64,000 bases of DNA from DATBRC01 sp036560485 (GCA_036560485.1 DATBRC010000048.1:19972-83971); one strand, 5' to 3'; positions 26,801 through 35,077 are shown, counted from the first letter of the stretch. Program-made: numbers and translations. Notes: generated by a model not told the origin, from the sequence alone.

Positions 26801-27593
26801 TCACACCGTAGTTATCCTTCTTGTGCCGCCAGCGCCAGCCGAACAGCAACAGGCCGATGCCGGTGGCGGCGACGCCAGCGTAACGCAGCTCGATCGGCAC
26901 GACAGAATGCTCGGCAACGTAGCGCAGCAGGAAGGCGAGGCCGAGGAACAGAATCAGCACGCCGATCTTCACCAATGGATTGCCGCCTATGACCCAGCGT
27001 TGAACGAAACGCGTGAATGCAGTGGGTTCTGCAGGTTTTTTCGGAGGCAGACTTGACGCAGGTTTTTGCGTACTGGTTCTGCTCGTGGCTGTTGGTGTCT
27101 GATTTGCCTGTGCTGAAGCAGTCTGCGGTAAAGGTGTTGCATGCACATCATGGCTGCTTGCCATTTTTAATGGTGCTGATGTAACTGGTGTTTTGATCGT
27201 CGGTTCTTTTTGTGATTCGGCTGCCGGCGCAATCGGACTATCGGTTTTTGTACCCAATTCCTGACGAGTCAGTTCGTCGTCATGGACAGTGGTCGGCGTT
27301 ACTGAAGCGCTCTCGGCTGGTTTTGCCGGCTCCTGCTGTTTTGTGGAGGGGCTTAATCCCAGGCGCGCTTCCAGTTCTGCAATACGCTGCGACATGCGCT
27401 GCATCTGGTCTTGCATATTTTTGATCTGGGTTTCCAGCGCACCTAATGTGGTTGATCCATTGCCTGCCTGGCTGCTGTGACGGCCCAATAAATGTCCGGC
27501 AATTGCGCCGATGATGGCGAGGAACATGGCGCCTTTGAATGATTCGAAAGCCGCTCCCAGCAGCAGTCCGATGATGAGGCCCAGTACGGTCAT
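23880..27593 (-). CDS. DUF2339 family large polytopic membrane protein
   Basis: A protein of 1237 residues with a strong ribosome binding site (GGGGGA) before ATG 27593. The N-terminus has a hydrophobic hairpin (LGLIIGLLLGAAFESFKG), then a short coiled coil (LETQIKNMQDQMQRMSQRIAELEARLG) and a disordered Pro/Thr/Ala linker to about residue 195. From there to the C-terminus hydrophobic segments follow one another, I estimate more than 25 transmembrane helices, with short loops and no enzyme motif. It forms a translationally coupled pair with the DUF3999 protein, suggesting a membrane complex. The role of the family is unknown; envelope integrity or transport are guesses. Confidence 0.9.
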   Translation of the reverse strand: MTVLGLIIGLLLGAAFESFKGAMFLAIIGAIAGHLLGRHSSQAGNGSTTLGALETQIKNMQDQMQRMSQRIAELEARLGLSPSTKQQEPAKPAESASVTPTTVHDDELTRQELGTKTDSPIAPAAESQKEPTIKTPVTSAPLKMASSHDVHATPLPQTASAQANQTPTATSRTSTQKPASSLPPKKPAEPTAFTRFVQRWVIGGNPLVKIGVLILFLGLAFLLRYVAEHSVVPIELRYAGVAATGIGLLLFGWRWRHKKDNYGVILQGAGIGVLYLTTLTGMKLHSLIPLEFGFAILFGVAIFAALLAILQDALALAIAASLGGFAAPVLASTGSAHHTAFFTYLTLINLGIVAIAWFKTWRVLNLIGFVCSFALAAAWGEKYYEPKLFSTAEPFLLLLFVLYVLITFLFARRTLTQAPEENSSGFEDHVRHAAPHVSYVDGTLVFGVPIVTFGLQYLIAKHFEYGAAFSALGFGLAYIVLAFALFRKTGGRYALLNETMIALAFIFGSLAIPLGLEQKWTSAAWAVEAAGVYWIGIRQLRVHARLFALLLLFGSAVYFALGVHIGNDEAVLDGSLLGSAMLALAIWCVYTLLRRAPAQQLHGFEHATRGWLIAFGALFIALMPFMLWPMNWAGTALAILGTVAVFSSQRLSERSLMYWGCAYQALAGALFMTTLRGAAGGSVLSNGWIGLLTASLIGASMLTGVWAMARHTMKNNDGKTDAPVQLSGIATLSMLAGLAFINLAPLFVLPWRLAAMVWPLTGLATLWCAVRARHTGALVFALALQVLAGVAYFGSHFGSYLFYVSASPEMNAAKPFMHSGFCGPLLISVAAFICAYLLQRKQSRTIDISLGWVTLYWAVAWWAFAWTDEIRRVTPIDMTFAVLIEIAIISVWLWSVIARWRTWLQLGQATLVYVPALILLLAAESESALAHPLASWCAIAWPLALAAHILLLLRQRDWLARSVLDLAHIVGAWLFVIVAAMELRWQFAHWTSSDTAWPLLGWMIAPIVYLLGMTSTALRQRWPLRDHFHAYVVISASPMVAYLLSWVWIANIISDGTATPLPYVPLLNPLEIAQSAVLLGVTLWWWKLRQHEAFRPITTHFSALIGATALSIVTGMVMRTCHHWGGIAWQSDALLASTLVQTSLSIVWSIVAIGLMLFGNRNRKRWVWIVGATLIGVVVAKLFLVELAAKGSLARIVSFIVVGLLLLLVGYFAPLPPKRSTNESDLPSSTSDKSIPV

Positions 27594-27675
27594 GTCTTCC
27601 CCCCTTTTGAATTATCAAGTATGCAGTTTTTGTGACAGTGCCTTGCTTGTTATGAATTCATTATTGCATATCATT

Positions 27676-29139
27676 TCACGACTTATTGATTTCCTTCTCC
27701 AGAAACCGTAATACACCGTTATCGGACATCGTGGTCACATTGAGGCGCATACGTGTGGACGGCAGCTGGTTAGGTGAGAACAGGCTGCCGGGTGCCAGCA
27801 AATATCCTTGCCCCATTGCTTTTTCTGTCAATACGTTGGTGTCACAACCTACATCAGTCCAAATGAACATACCGACCGGCGCGCTAATGTCCATTCGCAG
27901 CCCCGCACGTTCCAACTGCCGGATTGTCTTGTCACGTGTATGGTTCAGCTTGCTGCGCAAGCGATCGAGATGCTTGCGGTAGTGTCCTTCCGACAAAACT
28001 TTATAGACGACACGCTCGCCGATTTCTGTTGTCGTGAGTGTCGACAGCATTTTGCGGTCGGTTAAATGCTGTGCCAATTCAGGCGATGCTGCGATAAAAC
28101 CGACGCGCAAATTTGCGGCCAGCGTTTTGGAAAAACCGCCCAGATAAATCACGCGCTGCAGTTGATCCAGCGCCGCGATGCGAGTCGCAGCTTGCACGGT
28201 CGCGCCCGGATGCATGTCGCAATAAATATCATCTTCCACAATCGTGAAGTCGAACTGTTCTGCAATCTTGAGTACTTGAAAAGCCTTTGCTGCCGACAGT
28301 GAAGTCGAAGTTGGGTTGTGCAACACCGAATTGATCACATACAGCTTGGGTTTGTGCAGCGCTGCCATTTCAGTCAGCCGCGCAATATCCGGTCCGTCAG
28401 GCAGGCGCGGGATGCCGACCACTTTGATTCCCATCGCAGCGAAGGATGCAAACATCAGGAACCACGCCGGATCATCGACGAAGATCGTGTCGCCAGGTTG
28501 AGTGTATTGCCGTGCAATCAGATCAAGCGCTTGCGTGACACCGGATGTCGTGACGATTTGTTCAGGCGAGGCGGCGATTTCCAATTCGGCCAGTTTCAAC
28601 TGCAATTGCTGGCGCAGCGGCAAAAAACCTTGTGGTGTGCCGTAGTGCAAAAGCAGGCTTTGATTTTGCCGGCTGATGGCGCGCAAGGCATTCGCGATCA
28701 AGTCAGCGTCGAGCCAGTCGCTCGGCAGCAGGCCGGAGCCCGGCATCTTTTGCGGCGGCATTTGGCGAAACATATTGCGCACCAGCCAAACCACATCGAG
28801 CTGTCGCGGTTGTGCTTCAGCCTTGTTTGCGCCGGATGTATGAATCATGGGCGAGCGCTCGCGCACATAAAAACCGGACCCGCGCCGCGATTCCAGGCAA
28901 CCCTTGGCTACCAGCCGATCGTAGGCTTCCACTACAGTGAAACGCGACACCTTATGCGTATCGGCGAATTGCCGGATCGATGGCATGCGGGCACCGGCGC
29001 GCAGCAGCTTGTCATCAATGCGTGCCCCCACAGAGCGGACGATTTGATCTACCAGCGATTCGCTGGCTTCGCGCGACAGCAGATGGGATGGGTTGGGAGA
29101 GTGTGCAACCGGCTTGGGTTGTTTGATTGTATTGGTCAT
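27676..29139 (-). CDS. MocR-type regulator (GntR winged helix fused to PLP aminotransferase-like domain)
   Basis: A 487-residue transcription factor of the MocR/PdxR family. A GntR winged-helix domain lies at about 25-95 (RMPSIRQFADTHKVSRFTVVEAYDRL). A linker joins it to an aminotransferase fold I domain from about 120, with the PLP-binding lysine in LGGFSKTLAANLRVGF near 330 and a VEDDIYCDMHPG stretch for cofactor contacts. Family members sense PLP or amino-acid-derived ligands. It is divergent from DUF2917, a LysE-type exporter, RidA and an aminotransferase, its likely targets. A GTACCGGTAC palindrome lies 37 bases upstream of its start. Confidence 0.9.
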   Translation of the reverse strand: MTNTIKQPKPVAHSPNPSHLLSREASESLVDQIVRSVGARIDDKLLRAGARMPSIRQFADTHKVSRFTVVEAYDRLVAKGCLESRRGSGFYVRERSPMIHTSGANKAEAQPRQLDVVWLVRNMFRQMPPQKMPGSGLLPSDWLDADLIANALRAISRQNQSLLLHYGTPQGFLPLRQQLQLKLAELEIAASPEQIVTTSGVTQALDLIARQYTQPGDTIFVDDPAWFLMFASFAAMGIKVVGIPRLPDGPDIARLTEMAALHKPKLYVINSVLHNPTSTSLSAAKAFQVLKIAEQFDFTIVEDDIYCDMHPGATVQAATRIAALDQLQRVIYLGGFSKTLAANLRVGFIAASPELAQHLTDRKMLSTLTTTEIGERVVYKVLSEGHYRKHLDRLRSKLNHTRDKTIRQLERAGLRMDISAPVGMFIWTDVGCDTNVLTEKAMGQGYLLAPGSLFSPNQLPSTRMRLNVTTMSDNGVLRFLEKEINKS

Positions 29140-29175
29140 ATTGCCATGACAGTGTGTTGAATTATTCTTTTAATT

Positions 29176-29185
29176 GTACCGGTAC
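29176..29185. promoter_or_regulatory. Candidate MocR operator
   Basis: A perfect 10-base palindrome (GTACCGGTAC) between the MocR gene start (29139) and the divergent DUF2917 gene (29269). Position and symmetry suit a GntR-type operator; there is no further support. Confidence 0.35.
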
Positions 29186-29268
29186 TGTATTGGTTTTGTC
29201 GAATAGGATGATATCCACGATGCACCCTTATAAGCGACACCAGTTCGCGACACCAGTTTGGAGCCGTC

Positions 29269-29568
29269 ATGCAAAACATTTCTGCCGAAGAGTCATTGTC
29301 CTTGGCGCCTTGCCAGCTTGTTTCAATACGGCTTGAAGAGAGCCGGGCGGTACGCATGATGAATGGTCGGGTCTGGATAACAATCGAGGCAGATTTGACT
29401 GATTATTGGCTATCGGTTGGCGAGACCTTGGTTCTGCCGCGAGGCCGACATATTGTGATTGAAGCAGATTCACAGCATAGCTGTATCGACTTCTTTCCAT
29501 TGCGGGTAAATCCTGTTGCATTGGAAGGTCGCAGACACGAAAACGCCAAGCGGACGCATTGTGTTTAA
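29269..29568 (+). CDS. DUF2917 family protein
   Basis: A 99-residue cytoplasmic protein with a small beta-sandwich-like pattern. The conserved core reads RMMNGRVWITIEADLTDYWL and LPRGRHIVIEA, as in DUF2917 proteins, which often occur beside amino-acid exporters in Burkholderiales. It has no signal peptide and no catalytic motif. It lies 47 bases before the LysE-type exporter and is divergent from the MocR regulator, so it is probably the first gene of the regulated transcript. Biochemical role unknown. Confidence 0.82.
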   Translation: MQNISAEESLSLAPCQLVSIRLEESRAVRMMNGRVWITIEADLTDYWLSVGETLVLPRGRHIVIEADSQHSCIDFFPLRVNPVALEGRRHENAKRTHCV

Positions 29569-29615
29569 TGTCGCGCGAAGACTTAATCAATAACGTAATT
29601 TAAAAAAATCGATAT

Positions 29616-30206
29616 ATGGAATCTTTATTGCCTTTAGCTTTGTTTGCCTTCGTTTCATCCATCACGCCAGGACCCAATAACATCATGCTGACCAGCTCGG
29701 GAATTCGGTTCGGCTTCATGCGCTCGGTTCCTCATATGCTGGGCATTACAGCGGGATTTGGGTCATTGCTGGCGTTATGCGCAGTCGGTATCGGTAGCCT
29801 GATACTTGCGCTGCCGGCTAGCCATCTGATGTTGAAAATGTTGGGATCAGGCTATCTGCTCTATCTGGCGTGGCAATTGCGCCGTATGGCATTTAAGCAG
29901 GATGATAAAAGCGGCGCAAAGCCAATGTCATTTTTTGGCGCTGCCGCATTCCAGTTTGCCAACCCCAAAGCATGGGTGATGGCGATTACCGGCGCATCGG
30001 CGTTTTTGCCATTGATACAGCCGGTTTGGTTGGCGATAGTCTTGTTCAGTCTTGTATTTTGTGCCATCAATCTGCCTTGCATTACCGTATGGGCTGGAAC
30101 AGGTGCGGTTTTGCGCCGCTATTTAGCGCAGCCGCGCTGGCAGCGGGTCTTTTGCGTTGTGATGGTGACTTTGACGGTTTATTCCGCAATGGCCATATGG
30201 ATGTAA
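29616..30206 (+). CDS. LysE/RhtB-family amino-acid exporter
   Basis: An inner-membrane exporter of 196 residues with six hydrophobic segments. The N-terminus carries the family signature FVSSITPGPNNIMLTSSG. NPKAWVMAITG occurs near residue 115, the conserved segment of RhtB-type proteins. Export of an amino acid or derivative by proton antiport is the known family role; the substrate cannot be read from sequence. The setting with a MocR regulator, RidA and an aminotransferase points to amino-acid metabolism. Confidence 0.9.
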   Translation: MESLLPLALFAFVSSITPGPNNIMLTSSGIRFGFMRSVPHMLGITAGFGSLLALCAVGIGSLILALPASHLMLKMLGSGYLLYLAWQLRRMAFKQDDKSGAKPMSFFGAAAFQFANPKAWVMAITGASAFLPLIQPVWLAIVLFSLVFCAINLPCITVWAGTGAVLRRYLAQPRWQRVFCVVMVTLTVYSAMAIWM

Positions 30207-30291
30207 TTGGATGCAATGAGGGGTAAAATCATGCCTTTAATTAATCTCTCCGCCCGAAATTCATTTGGGCGATCGCATTTTGGAGAATATC

Positions 30292-30750
30292 TTGTCTTTC
30301 TACGCAAAACTCAAAGCACTCAACATTGAATTGCCGGCTGTTGCCACGCCGGCCGCTGCCTATGTCATGTATGCCCAAACCGGCAATACGATTTTCCTGT
30401 CCGGCCATCTTGCCAAGAAAGATGGCAAGCCTTGGGTTGGCCAGTTGGGTAAAAATATCACCACTGAAGAAGGCAAGCTGGCAGCACGCGCCGTCGCCAT
30501 CGATTTGATCGCGACCCTGCAAGCAGCATGTGGTGGCGATTTGAATCGCGTTAAACGGATTGTCAAAGTGATGAGCCTGGTTAATTCGACCGCCGATTTC
30601 ACCGAGCAGCATTTGGTGACCAATGGTGCATCGGAATTGATCGGTGAAATTTTTGGTGAACAGGGCAAGCATGCACGTTCGGCATTTGGCGTTGCGCAAA
30701 TCCCGCTGGGCGCGTGTGTCGAAATTGAAATGATCGCGGAAATTGTATAG
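30292..30750 (+). CDS. RidA (YjgF/YER057c/UK114) family protein
   Basis: A member of the RidA family, whose archetype hydrolyses reactive imine and enamine intermediates released by PLP enzymes. I place the start at TTG 30292 (LSFYAKLKALNI), because GGAG lies six bases upstream; the frame extends to another TTG at 30265. The 152-residue chain has VYAQTGNTIFLSGH-like sequence near the N-terminus, VKVMSLVNS in the middle and GKHARSAFGVAQIPLGACVEIE at the end. The Arg of HARSAFG matches the catalytic arginine position. It belongs to the longer RidA subgroup (about 150 residues). An aminotransferase follows, a plausible functional partner. Confidence 0.9.
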   Translation: MSFYAKLKALNIELPAVATPAAAYVMYAQTGNTIFLSGHLAKKDGKPWVGQLGKNITTEEGKLAARAVAIDLIATLQAACGGDLNRVKRIVKVMSLVNSTADFTEQHLVTNGASELIGEIFGEQGKHARSAFGVAQIPLGACVEIEMIAEIV

Positions 30751-30758
30751 GGCCATAT

Positions 30759-30840
30759 GTCGTTCCAGCGAACGCTGGAACCCAGCGGCGTATGTAGCGA
30801 GCGACGAAAGACACTGGATCCCAGCATGCGCTGGGACGAC
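30759..30840. repeat. REP-like double hairpin element
   Basis: The outer arms GTCGTTCCAGCG (30759-30770) and CGCTGGGACGAC (30829-30840) pair at 11 of 12 positions. Inside are two smaller hairpins, TTCCAGCG-aa-CGCTGGAA and CCCAGC-atgc-GCTGGG, and a near-direct repeat (CTGGAACCCAG / CTGGATCCCAG). This is the common intergenic 'CTGGATCCCAGC' type repeat of many proteobacteria. It lies between the RidA and aminotransferase genes. Confidence 0.75.
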
Positions 30841-30892
30841 ACTATAGAAGTCAGTGCAAATCTAATAGCAGCATCCTGATCCAGAGAGCAGC

Positions 30893-32086
30893 ATGAAAAT
30901 AGAACACCCGAATCCGATTCAATGGCATTTTGCAGAGCGCGCAGAAAAATTGCAAAGCTCGGCAATCCGTGAAATCTTAAAAGTCACGATGCGTCCGGAA
31001 ATCATTTCATTTGCCGGTGGTTTGCCATCGCCCGAGACGTTCCCGGTTGAGCATATGCGTGCTGCATTCGAGAGTGTCTTGTCGCGTCAAGGCAAGGTCG
31101 CATTGCAATACGGGCCGACCGACGGTTATGCACCTCTCAGGGAATGGGTCGCGGATTCGTTATCGATCAACGGCGCCAAGATTGTGCCGGAACAAGTGTT
31201 GATGGTATCCGGCTCTCAGCAAGGATTGGATCTGCTCGGCAAGGTGTTGATCGATCAGGGCAGTAAAGTATTGGTCGAGACGCCAAGTTATCTCGGCGCG
31301 TTGCAAGCGTTCTCGTTGTACGAGCCGGAATTTGTATCGGTGCCGACGGACGATCATGGCTTGATGCCAAACGCAATTGATACCATCGGACAGGGCGCGC
31401 GTTTGTTATACGCATTGCCGAATTTTCAAAATCCGACCGGCCGCACAATGACTGTCGATCGTCGTGAGCAATTGGTGGAAACCTGCGCACGCATGGGTAT
31501 TCCGTTGATCGAGGATGACCCATATGGTGCACTCTGTTATCGTGGCGAGCCACTGCCGAAGATGTTGACGATGAACACCGGCGGCGTAATCTACATGGGA
31601 TCATTTTCCAAAGTGCTGACGCCTGGTATTCGTCTTGGCTACGTGGTTGCACCGGTGCCGCTGATCCGCAAATTGGAACAAGCGAAGCAAGCAGCCGATT
31701 TGCATACAGCACAATTGACACAAATGGTGGTGCATGAAGCGATCAAGGATGGCTTCCTGAAATCGCATATTCCTACCATCCGCAAACTGTATTCCGATCA
31801 ATGTCAGGCGATGCTGGCTGCATTGACAGAATTTTTCCCTGCTACTGCAACCTGGACCAAACCAGAAGGCGGCATGTTCATCTGGGTTACACTGCCAAAG
31901 CATATCGATAGCATGAAGTTGCTGGATGAGGCTATTGCGCAGAATGTTGCATTCGTGCCCGGTGCGCCGTTCTTTGCCAATGCGCCGGAGCACAATACCT
32001 TGCGTTTGAGTTTTGTGACCGTACCACCGGAGAAAATCCGTGAAGGTGTAGCGAAGTTAGGGAAGTTGATTGCTGTAAAGATGTAA
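30893..32086 (+). CDS. PLP-dependent aminotransferase, class I/II fold (2-aminoadipate/LysN-like)
   Basis: An aminotransferase fold I enzyme of 397 residues. It opens with AIREILKVTMRPEIISFAGGLPSPETFP, typical of the LysN / 2-aminoadipate and aromatic/branched-chain group. The chain contains LQYGPTDGYAPLRE, the cofactor motif ALPNFQNPTGRTM and EDDPYGALCYRG, and the PLP lysine in GSFSKVLTPGIRLGYV near 240. The C-terminal arginine that binds the substrate carboxylate lies in NTLRLSFV. The exact amino-donor is not decidable. It follows RidA, though a REP-like repeat separates them. Confidence 0.9.
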   Translation: MKIEHPNPIQWHFAERAEKLQSSAIREILKVTMRPEIISFAGGLPSPETFPVEHMRAAFESVLSRQGKVALQYGPTDGYAPLREWVADSLSINGAKIVPEQVLMVSGSQQGLDLLGKVLIDQGSKVLVETPSYLGALQAFSLYEPEFVSVPTDDHGLMPNAIDTIGQGARLLYALPNFQNPTGRTMTVDRREQLVETCARMGIPLIEDDPYGALCYRGEPLPKMLTMNTGGVIYMGSFSKVLTPGIRLGYVVAPVPLIRKLEQAKQAADLHTAQLTQMVVHEAIKDGFLKSHIPTIRKLYSDQCQAMLAALTEFFPATATWTKPEGGMFIWVTLPKHIDSMKLLDEAIAQNVAFVPGAPFFANAPEHNTLRLSFVTVPPEKIREGVAKLGKLIAVKM

Positions 32087-32110
32087 TTATTAACGAGGGG
32101 AGTATTCAAA

Positions 32111-32332
32111 ATGAAAAAGATAGTGTTGGCTGTTGGTTTATTAGCGGTTGCGTTTTCCGCTTACGCACAAAAGCCTTGCGACGAATTGAAGGCTGAGATT
32201 GATGCGAAGATGCAAGCGAAAGGCGTAAAGGGTTACACGCTGGATGTGATGGCAACCGATAAGGTCAAAGATGAGAAGGTGATTGGAAGCTGTGAAGGCG
32301 GCACCAAGAAAATAATTTACAAGCGGAACTGA
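32111..32332 (+). CDS. DUF1161 family small periplasmic protein
   Basis: A 73-residue protein with signal peptide MKKIVLAVGLLAVAFSAYA, leaving about 54 residues. The mature part starts QKPCDELKAEIDAKMQAKGV and has a second cysteine in GSCEGGTKKIIY; the two Cys could form a disulphide. A ribosome binding site (GAGGGGAG) lies ten bases upstream. It follows the aminotransferase stop by 24 bases. The function of the family is unknown. Confidence 0.88.
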   Translation: MKKIVLAVGLLAVAFSAYAQKPCDELKAEIDAKMQAKGVKGYTLDVMATDKVKDEKVIGSCEGGTKKIIYKRN

Positions 32333-32415
32333 TCGCACGTAAAGCTTGCGCGACGTGCAGACCATTGGTTTGCCGGCGCGTTTTCTATTGTTCTGGCGAT
32401 TTGATCAGACTGTCT

Positions 32416-32859
32416 TCAATAACTTTTGTACGGTAAAAACTTACCCGATAGAACGACATGCACCCGGTCGCCTTTTGGATCGGATTCACGTGCAATATCC
32501 ATGCTGAAATCGATGGCGCTCATGATGCCGTCACCGAATTCTTCGTGGATCAATTCCTTGATCGTGGTGCCGTAGACATTCACGATCTCATACCAGCGGT
32601 AAATTAGCGGATCGGTCGGCACAGCGGTCGGCAGTGAACCTTTGTACGGCACAATTTGCAGCCATGCCATTGCTTCTTCGGATAAGTCAAACAACACGCC
32701 TGCAGTTTCCGCTTGCGCTTTGGTCATTTGCATCTGGCCCAGGCATGCGGCAGTCGTCCATTCCTTGCTTTGTCCCATTGTTTCTGCGATGCCAGACCAG
32801 CGAAGTCCTTTACGAACCTTGGCTGACATGATTTGAGTGGTGACGGTATTTCGATCCAT
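32416..32859 (-). CDS. cynS: Cyanate hydratase (cyanase)
   Basis: It converts cyanate and bicarbonate to ammonia and carbon dioxide, for detoxification or nitrogen supply. The start at 32859 follows AGGAGG and gives 147 residues; the open frame further upstream is leader, not protein. Catalytic R88, E91 and S114 match R96, E99 and S122 of the E. coli enzyme with a constant offset of eight. An N-terminal helix-turn-helix-like domain precedes the catalytic DPLIYRWYEIV stretch, and the C-terminus is GKFLPYKSY. No cynT carbonic anhydrase, cynX or cynR is adjacent, so bicarbonate must come from elsewhere. It ends convergently to DUF1161. Confidence 0.97.
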   Translation of the reverse strand: MDRNTVTTQIMSAKVRKGLRWSGIAETMGQSKEWTTAACLGQMQMTKAQAETAGVLFDLSEEAMAWLQIVPYKGSLPTAVPTDPLIYRWYEIVNVYGTTIKELIHEEFGDGIMSAIDFSMDIARESDPKGDRVHVVLSGKFLPYKSY

Positions 32860-33085
32860 TTTGAATCCTCCTATTGTCACCACTTTGTCTGCAAAAATGG
32901 TGCCAGCAAGAGCTACTGAAAATGGAAATATAAGAGCGTGCGATGCACCAGGTCGGTGCTTCACATCATGGTACCGAGGCAGATTGTTGAGGTGTGCAGA
33001 TTAGTGCTGCTCAACGGAAGGTTTTTCATGATCGTCTCAAAATTTTAAAGAATCGCGTATGACGCTGTCGTACTTCTCTGAAATA

Positions 33086-34129
33086 TTAATGTGATTTCCG
33101 TAATGCTGTCGCACACTCTCGTACCAGTGCGGGGCCGCGATAAATCAAACCAGTGTAGAGCTGTACCAGTGCGGCGCCTGCATCAATCTTTGCCTGTGCA
33201 TCGGCGCCGGTGAGAATGCCTCCTACACCGATAATTGGCACTGCATCGCCGAGTTCCGCCTTCAATCCGCGAATGACGGTGTTGGATAGCTGCAGCACGG
33301 GTGAACCGGATAATCCACCGGCTTCTTCTCCATGCGGCATCCCTTTAACTGCATCGCGCGACAACGTGGTATTGGTCGCAATCACGCCGTCGATTTTATG
33401 ACGCAGCAACGCATCGGCAATCGTCTTGATTTGTTCGGCATCGATATCCGGTGCGATTTTCAGTGTGATGGGGACATAACGTTTATGTTGATCTGCAAGC
33501 CGCTGCTGTGCTTCTTTCAATTGCGACAGCAGCGCATCCAGTTCTGTCGCGCCTTGTAATTGACGCAGGTTCTTGGTGTTGGGTGACGAGATGTTGACGG
33601 TGACGTAGTTGGCGTAGGGGTAAACTTTTTGCAGGCAATGCAAATAGTCATCGGCTGCGCGTTCGATCGGCGTATCGGCATTTTTTCCGATATTCAGTCC
33701 GAGTATGCCTTCCTTGTTTTGATAAAACCTTGACGCTTGTACATTCGCGACAAACGCGTCGACACCGCCATTGTTGAAACCCATGCGGTTAATGATGGCG
33801 TTTGCTTCAGGAAGGCGAAACATGCGCGGCTTGGAATTGCCGGGCTGCGCACGTGGCGTCACAGTGCCGACTTCAATCGATCCAAAGCCGAGTGCCGCCA
33901 ATCCGTCAATGTATGCGCCATCCTTATCGAGACCGGCTGCCAATCCGACGGGATTAGGGAACGTGAGTCCCATTACCTGGCGCGGATCTGCTGCCGGTTT
34001 TGTTATCGCTTTTGTGAGGCCGCATGCAGCAGCACGCTTCAATGCCGGCAACGTCAGATGATGGGCAGCTTCGGGATCAAGGAGAAACAGAAGTGGGCGA
34101 GTGAGGGCGTAGAGGAGTTTGTCGGACAC
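33086..34129 (-). CDS. pyrD: Dihydroorotate dehydrogenase (quinone), class 2
   Basis: Fourth step of pyrimidine synthesis, oxidising dihydroorotate to orotate with electrons passed to membrane quinone. The 347-residue chain has the class 2 N-terminal membrane-associating helix (LLYALTRPLLFLLDPEAAHHL). FMN-binding and catalytic motifs include FPNPVGLAAGLDKDG, NRMGFNNGGVDAF, VNISSPNTKNLRQLQ (with the catalytic Ser) and IIGVGGI. The length and extension exclude class 1. The bpt gene lies upstream on the same strand about 100 bases away. Confidence 0.97.
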   Translation of the reverse strand: MSDKLLYALTRPLLFLLDPEAAHHLTLPALKRAAACGLTKAITKPAADPRQVMGLTFPNPVGLAAGLDKDGAYIDGLAALGFGSIEVGTVTPRAQPGNSKPRMFRLPEANAIINRMGFNNGGVDAFVANVQASRFYQNKEGILGLNIGKNADTPIERAADDYLHCLQKVYPYANYVTVNISSPNTKNLRQLQGATELDALLSQLKEAQQRLADQHKRYVPITLKIAPDIDAEQIKTIADALLRHKIDGVIATNTTLSRDAVKGMPHGEEAGGLSGSPVLQLSNTVIRGLKAELGDAVPIIGVGGILTGADAQAKIDAGAALVQLYTGLIYRGPALVRECATALRKSH

Positions 34130-34231
34130 GGGTCAAGATACCAAAAGAGAATAATGCGATCCCGAATTGAATCGGGATCGGGCGGAAATAAGTAAAGCCG
34201 GTATTCTAGCGTGGACTGTTACTTCTGTACC

Positions 34232-34954
34232 TCAAAGCGCATCCCATGTTCCGTTTCTGAGCGCTTCCAGCGGCTTGAAATTCGTCTTGTAGGACATCTT
34301 GGGACTTTCCTTGATCCAGTAGCCCAGATAGACATAAGGCATGTTGAGATGCCGGGTTTGTTCGATCTGCCAAAGAATGTTGTATGTGCCGTACGAGGCG
34401 CCTTTTACATCGGGATCATAAAATGTATAGACAGACGATAATCCATCATCCAGTACATCGATGATGCTGACCATGCGTAAAATGTTATCAGCATCGCGGA
34501 ACTCAACCAGACGCGTATTGACTTTGCTCTGCAATAAAAATTGCGCATATTGGTCACGGCTATCCTGATCCATGCCGCCACCGGCATGTCGCACTGCCTG
34601 GTAGTGAAGGTAGAGTTCGTAATGCTCATGGATGTAGGTCAGGTTACTGACATACGCTGTCAGGCCTTGATGTTTTCTCCACGCGCGCAACTGGCTTTTG
34701 TTCGGACTAAATTCTGCTGCTTTGACCCGTACCGGTGTACATGCGTGACAGCCATCGCAATAGGGGCGATAGGTAAAAATTCCGCTGCGACGAAAACCGT
34801 TCTTGACCAGTTCGGAATAAACATCTGCGTTGATCAGGTGTGAAGGTGTTGCGACTTGCGAGCGTGCCTGGCGATCATCCAGATAGCTGCAAGGATAAGG
34901 TGCAGTCGCATAGAACTGCAGTGCCGAAAAGGGTAAGTCTTTAAGATGCGTCAT
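34232..34954 (-). CDS. bpt: Aspartate/glutamate leucyltransferase (Bpt), arginyl-transferase family
   Basis: It transfers leucine from Leu-tRNA to proteins starting with Asp or Glu, marking them for ClpAP degradation through the bacterial N-degron pathway. At 240 residues it has the bacterial family length. The N-terminal domain carries the cysteine-rich motif FRRSGIFTYRPYCDGCHACTP split over conserved positions. The C-terminal domain has LYTKYQ-like HYQAVRHAGGGMD and VYTFYDP ... YLGYWIKESPKMSYK, which are diagnostic. It sits next to aat, the other N-degron transferase. Confidence 0.95.
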   Translation of the reverse strand: MTHLKDLPFSALQFYATAPYPCSYLDDRQARSQVATPSHLINADVYSELVKNGFRRSGIFTYRPYCDGCHACTPVRVKAAEFSPNKSQLRAWRKHQGLTAYVSNLTYIHEHYELYLHYQAVRHAGGGMDQDSRDQYAQFLLQSKVNTRLVEFRDADNILRMVSIIDVLDDGLSSVYTFYDPDVKGASYGTYNILWQIEQTRHLNMPYVYLGYWIKESPKMSYKTNFKPLEALRNGTWDAL

Positions 34955-35077
34955 GTTTGCTCTATATGCAACGATGTTGACGACGAGTTGTGAGCGCTAT
35001 CTATTAATTTCAGAAGTGCTCACTATGAAAGATAATTTACACCAGCTTGCCGCTGAAGGTATAAATTTTTTATGCAT

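Noticed and set aside
28318..29160. 280-codon open frame on the plus strand
   Set aside because: Antisense to the MocR regulator, which is unambiguous. The composition is Arg/His/Gln-rich, as in shadow frames.
32860..32964. N-terminal extension of cyanase resembling a signal peptide
   Set aside because: AGGAGG directly precedes ATG 32859, and from that start the catalytic residues align with E. coli cyanase at a constant offset. Cyanase is cytoplasmic.
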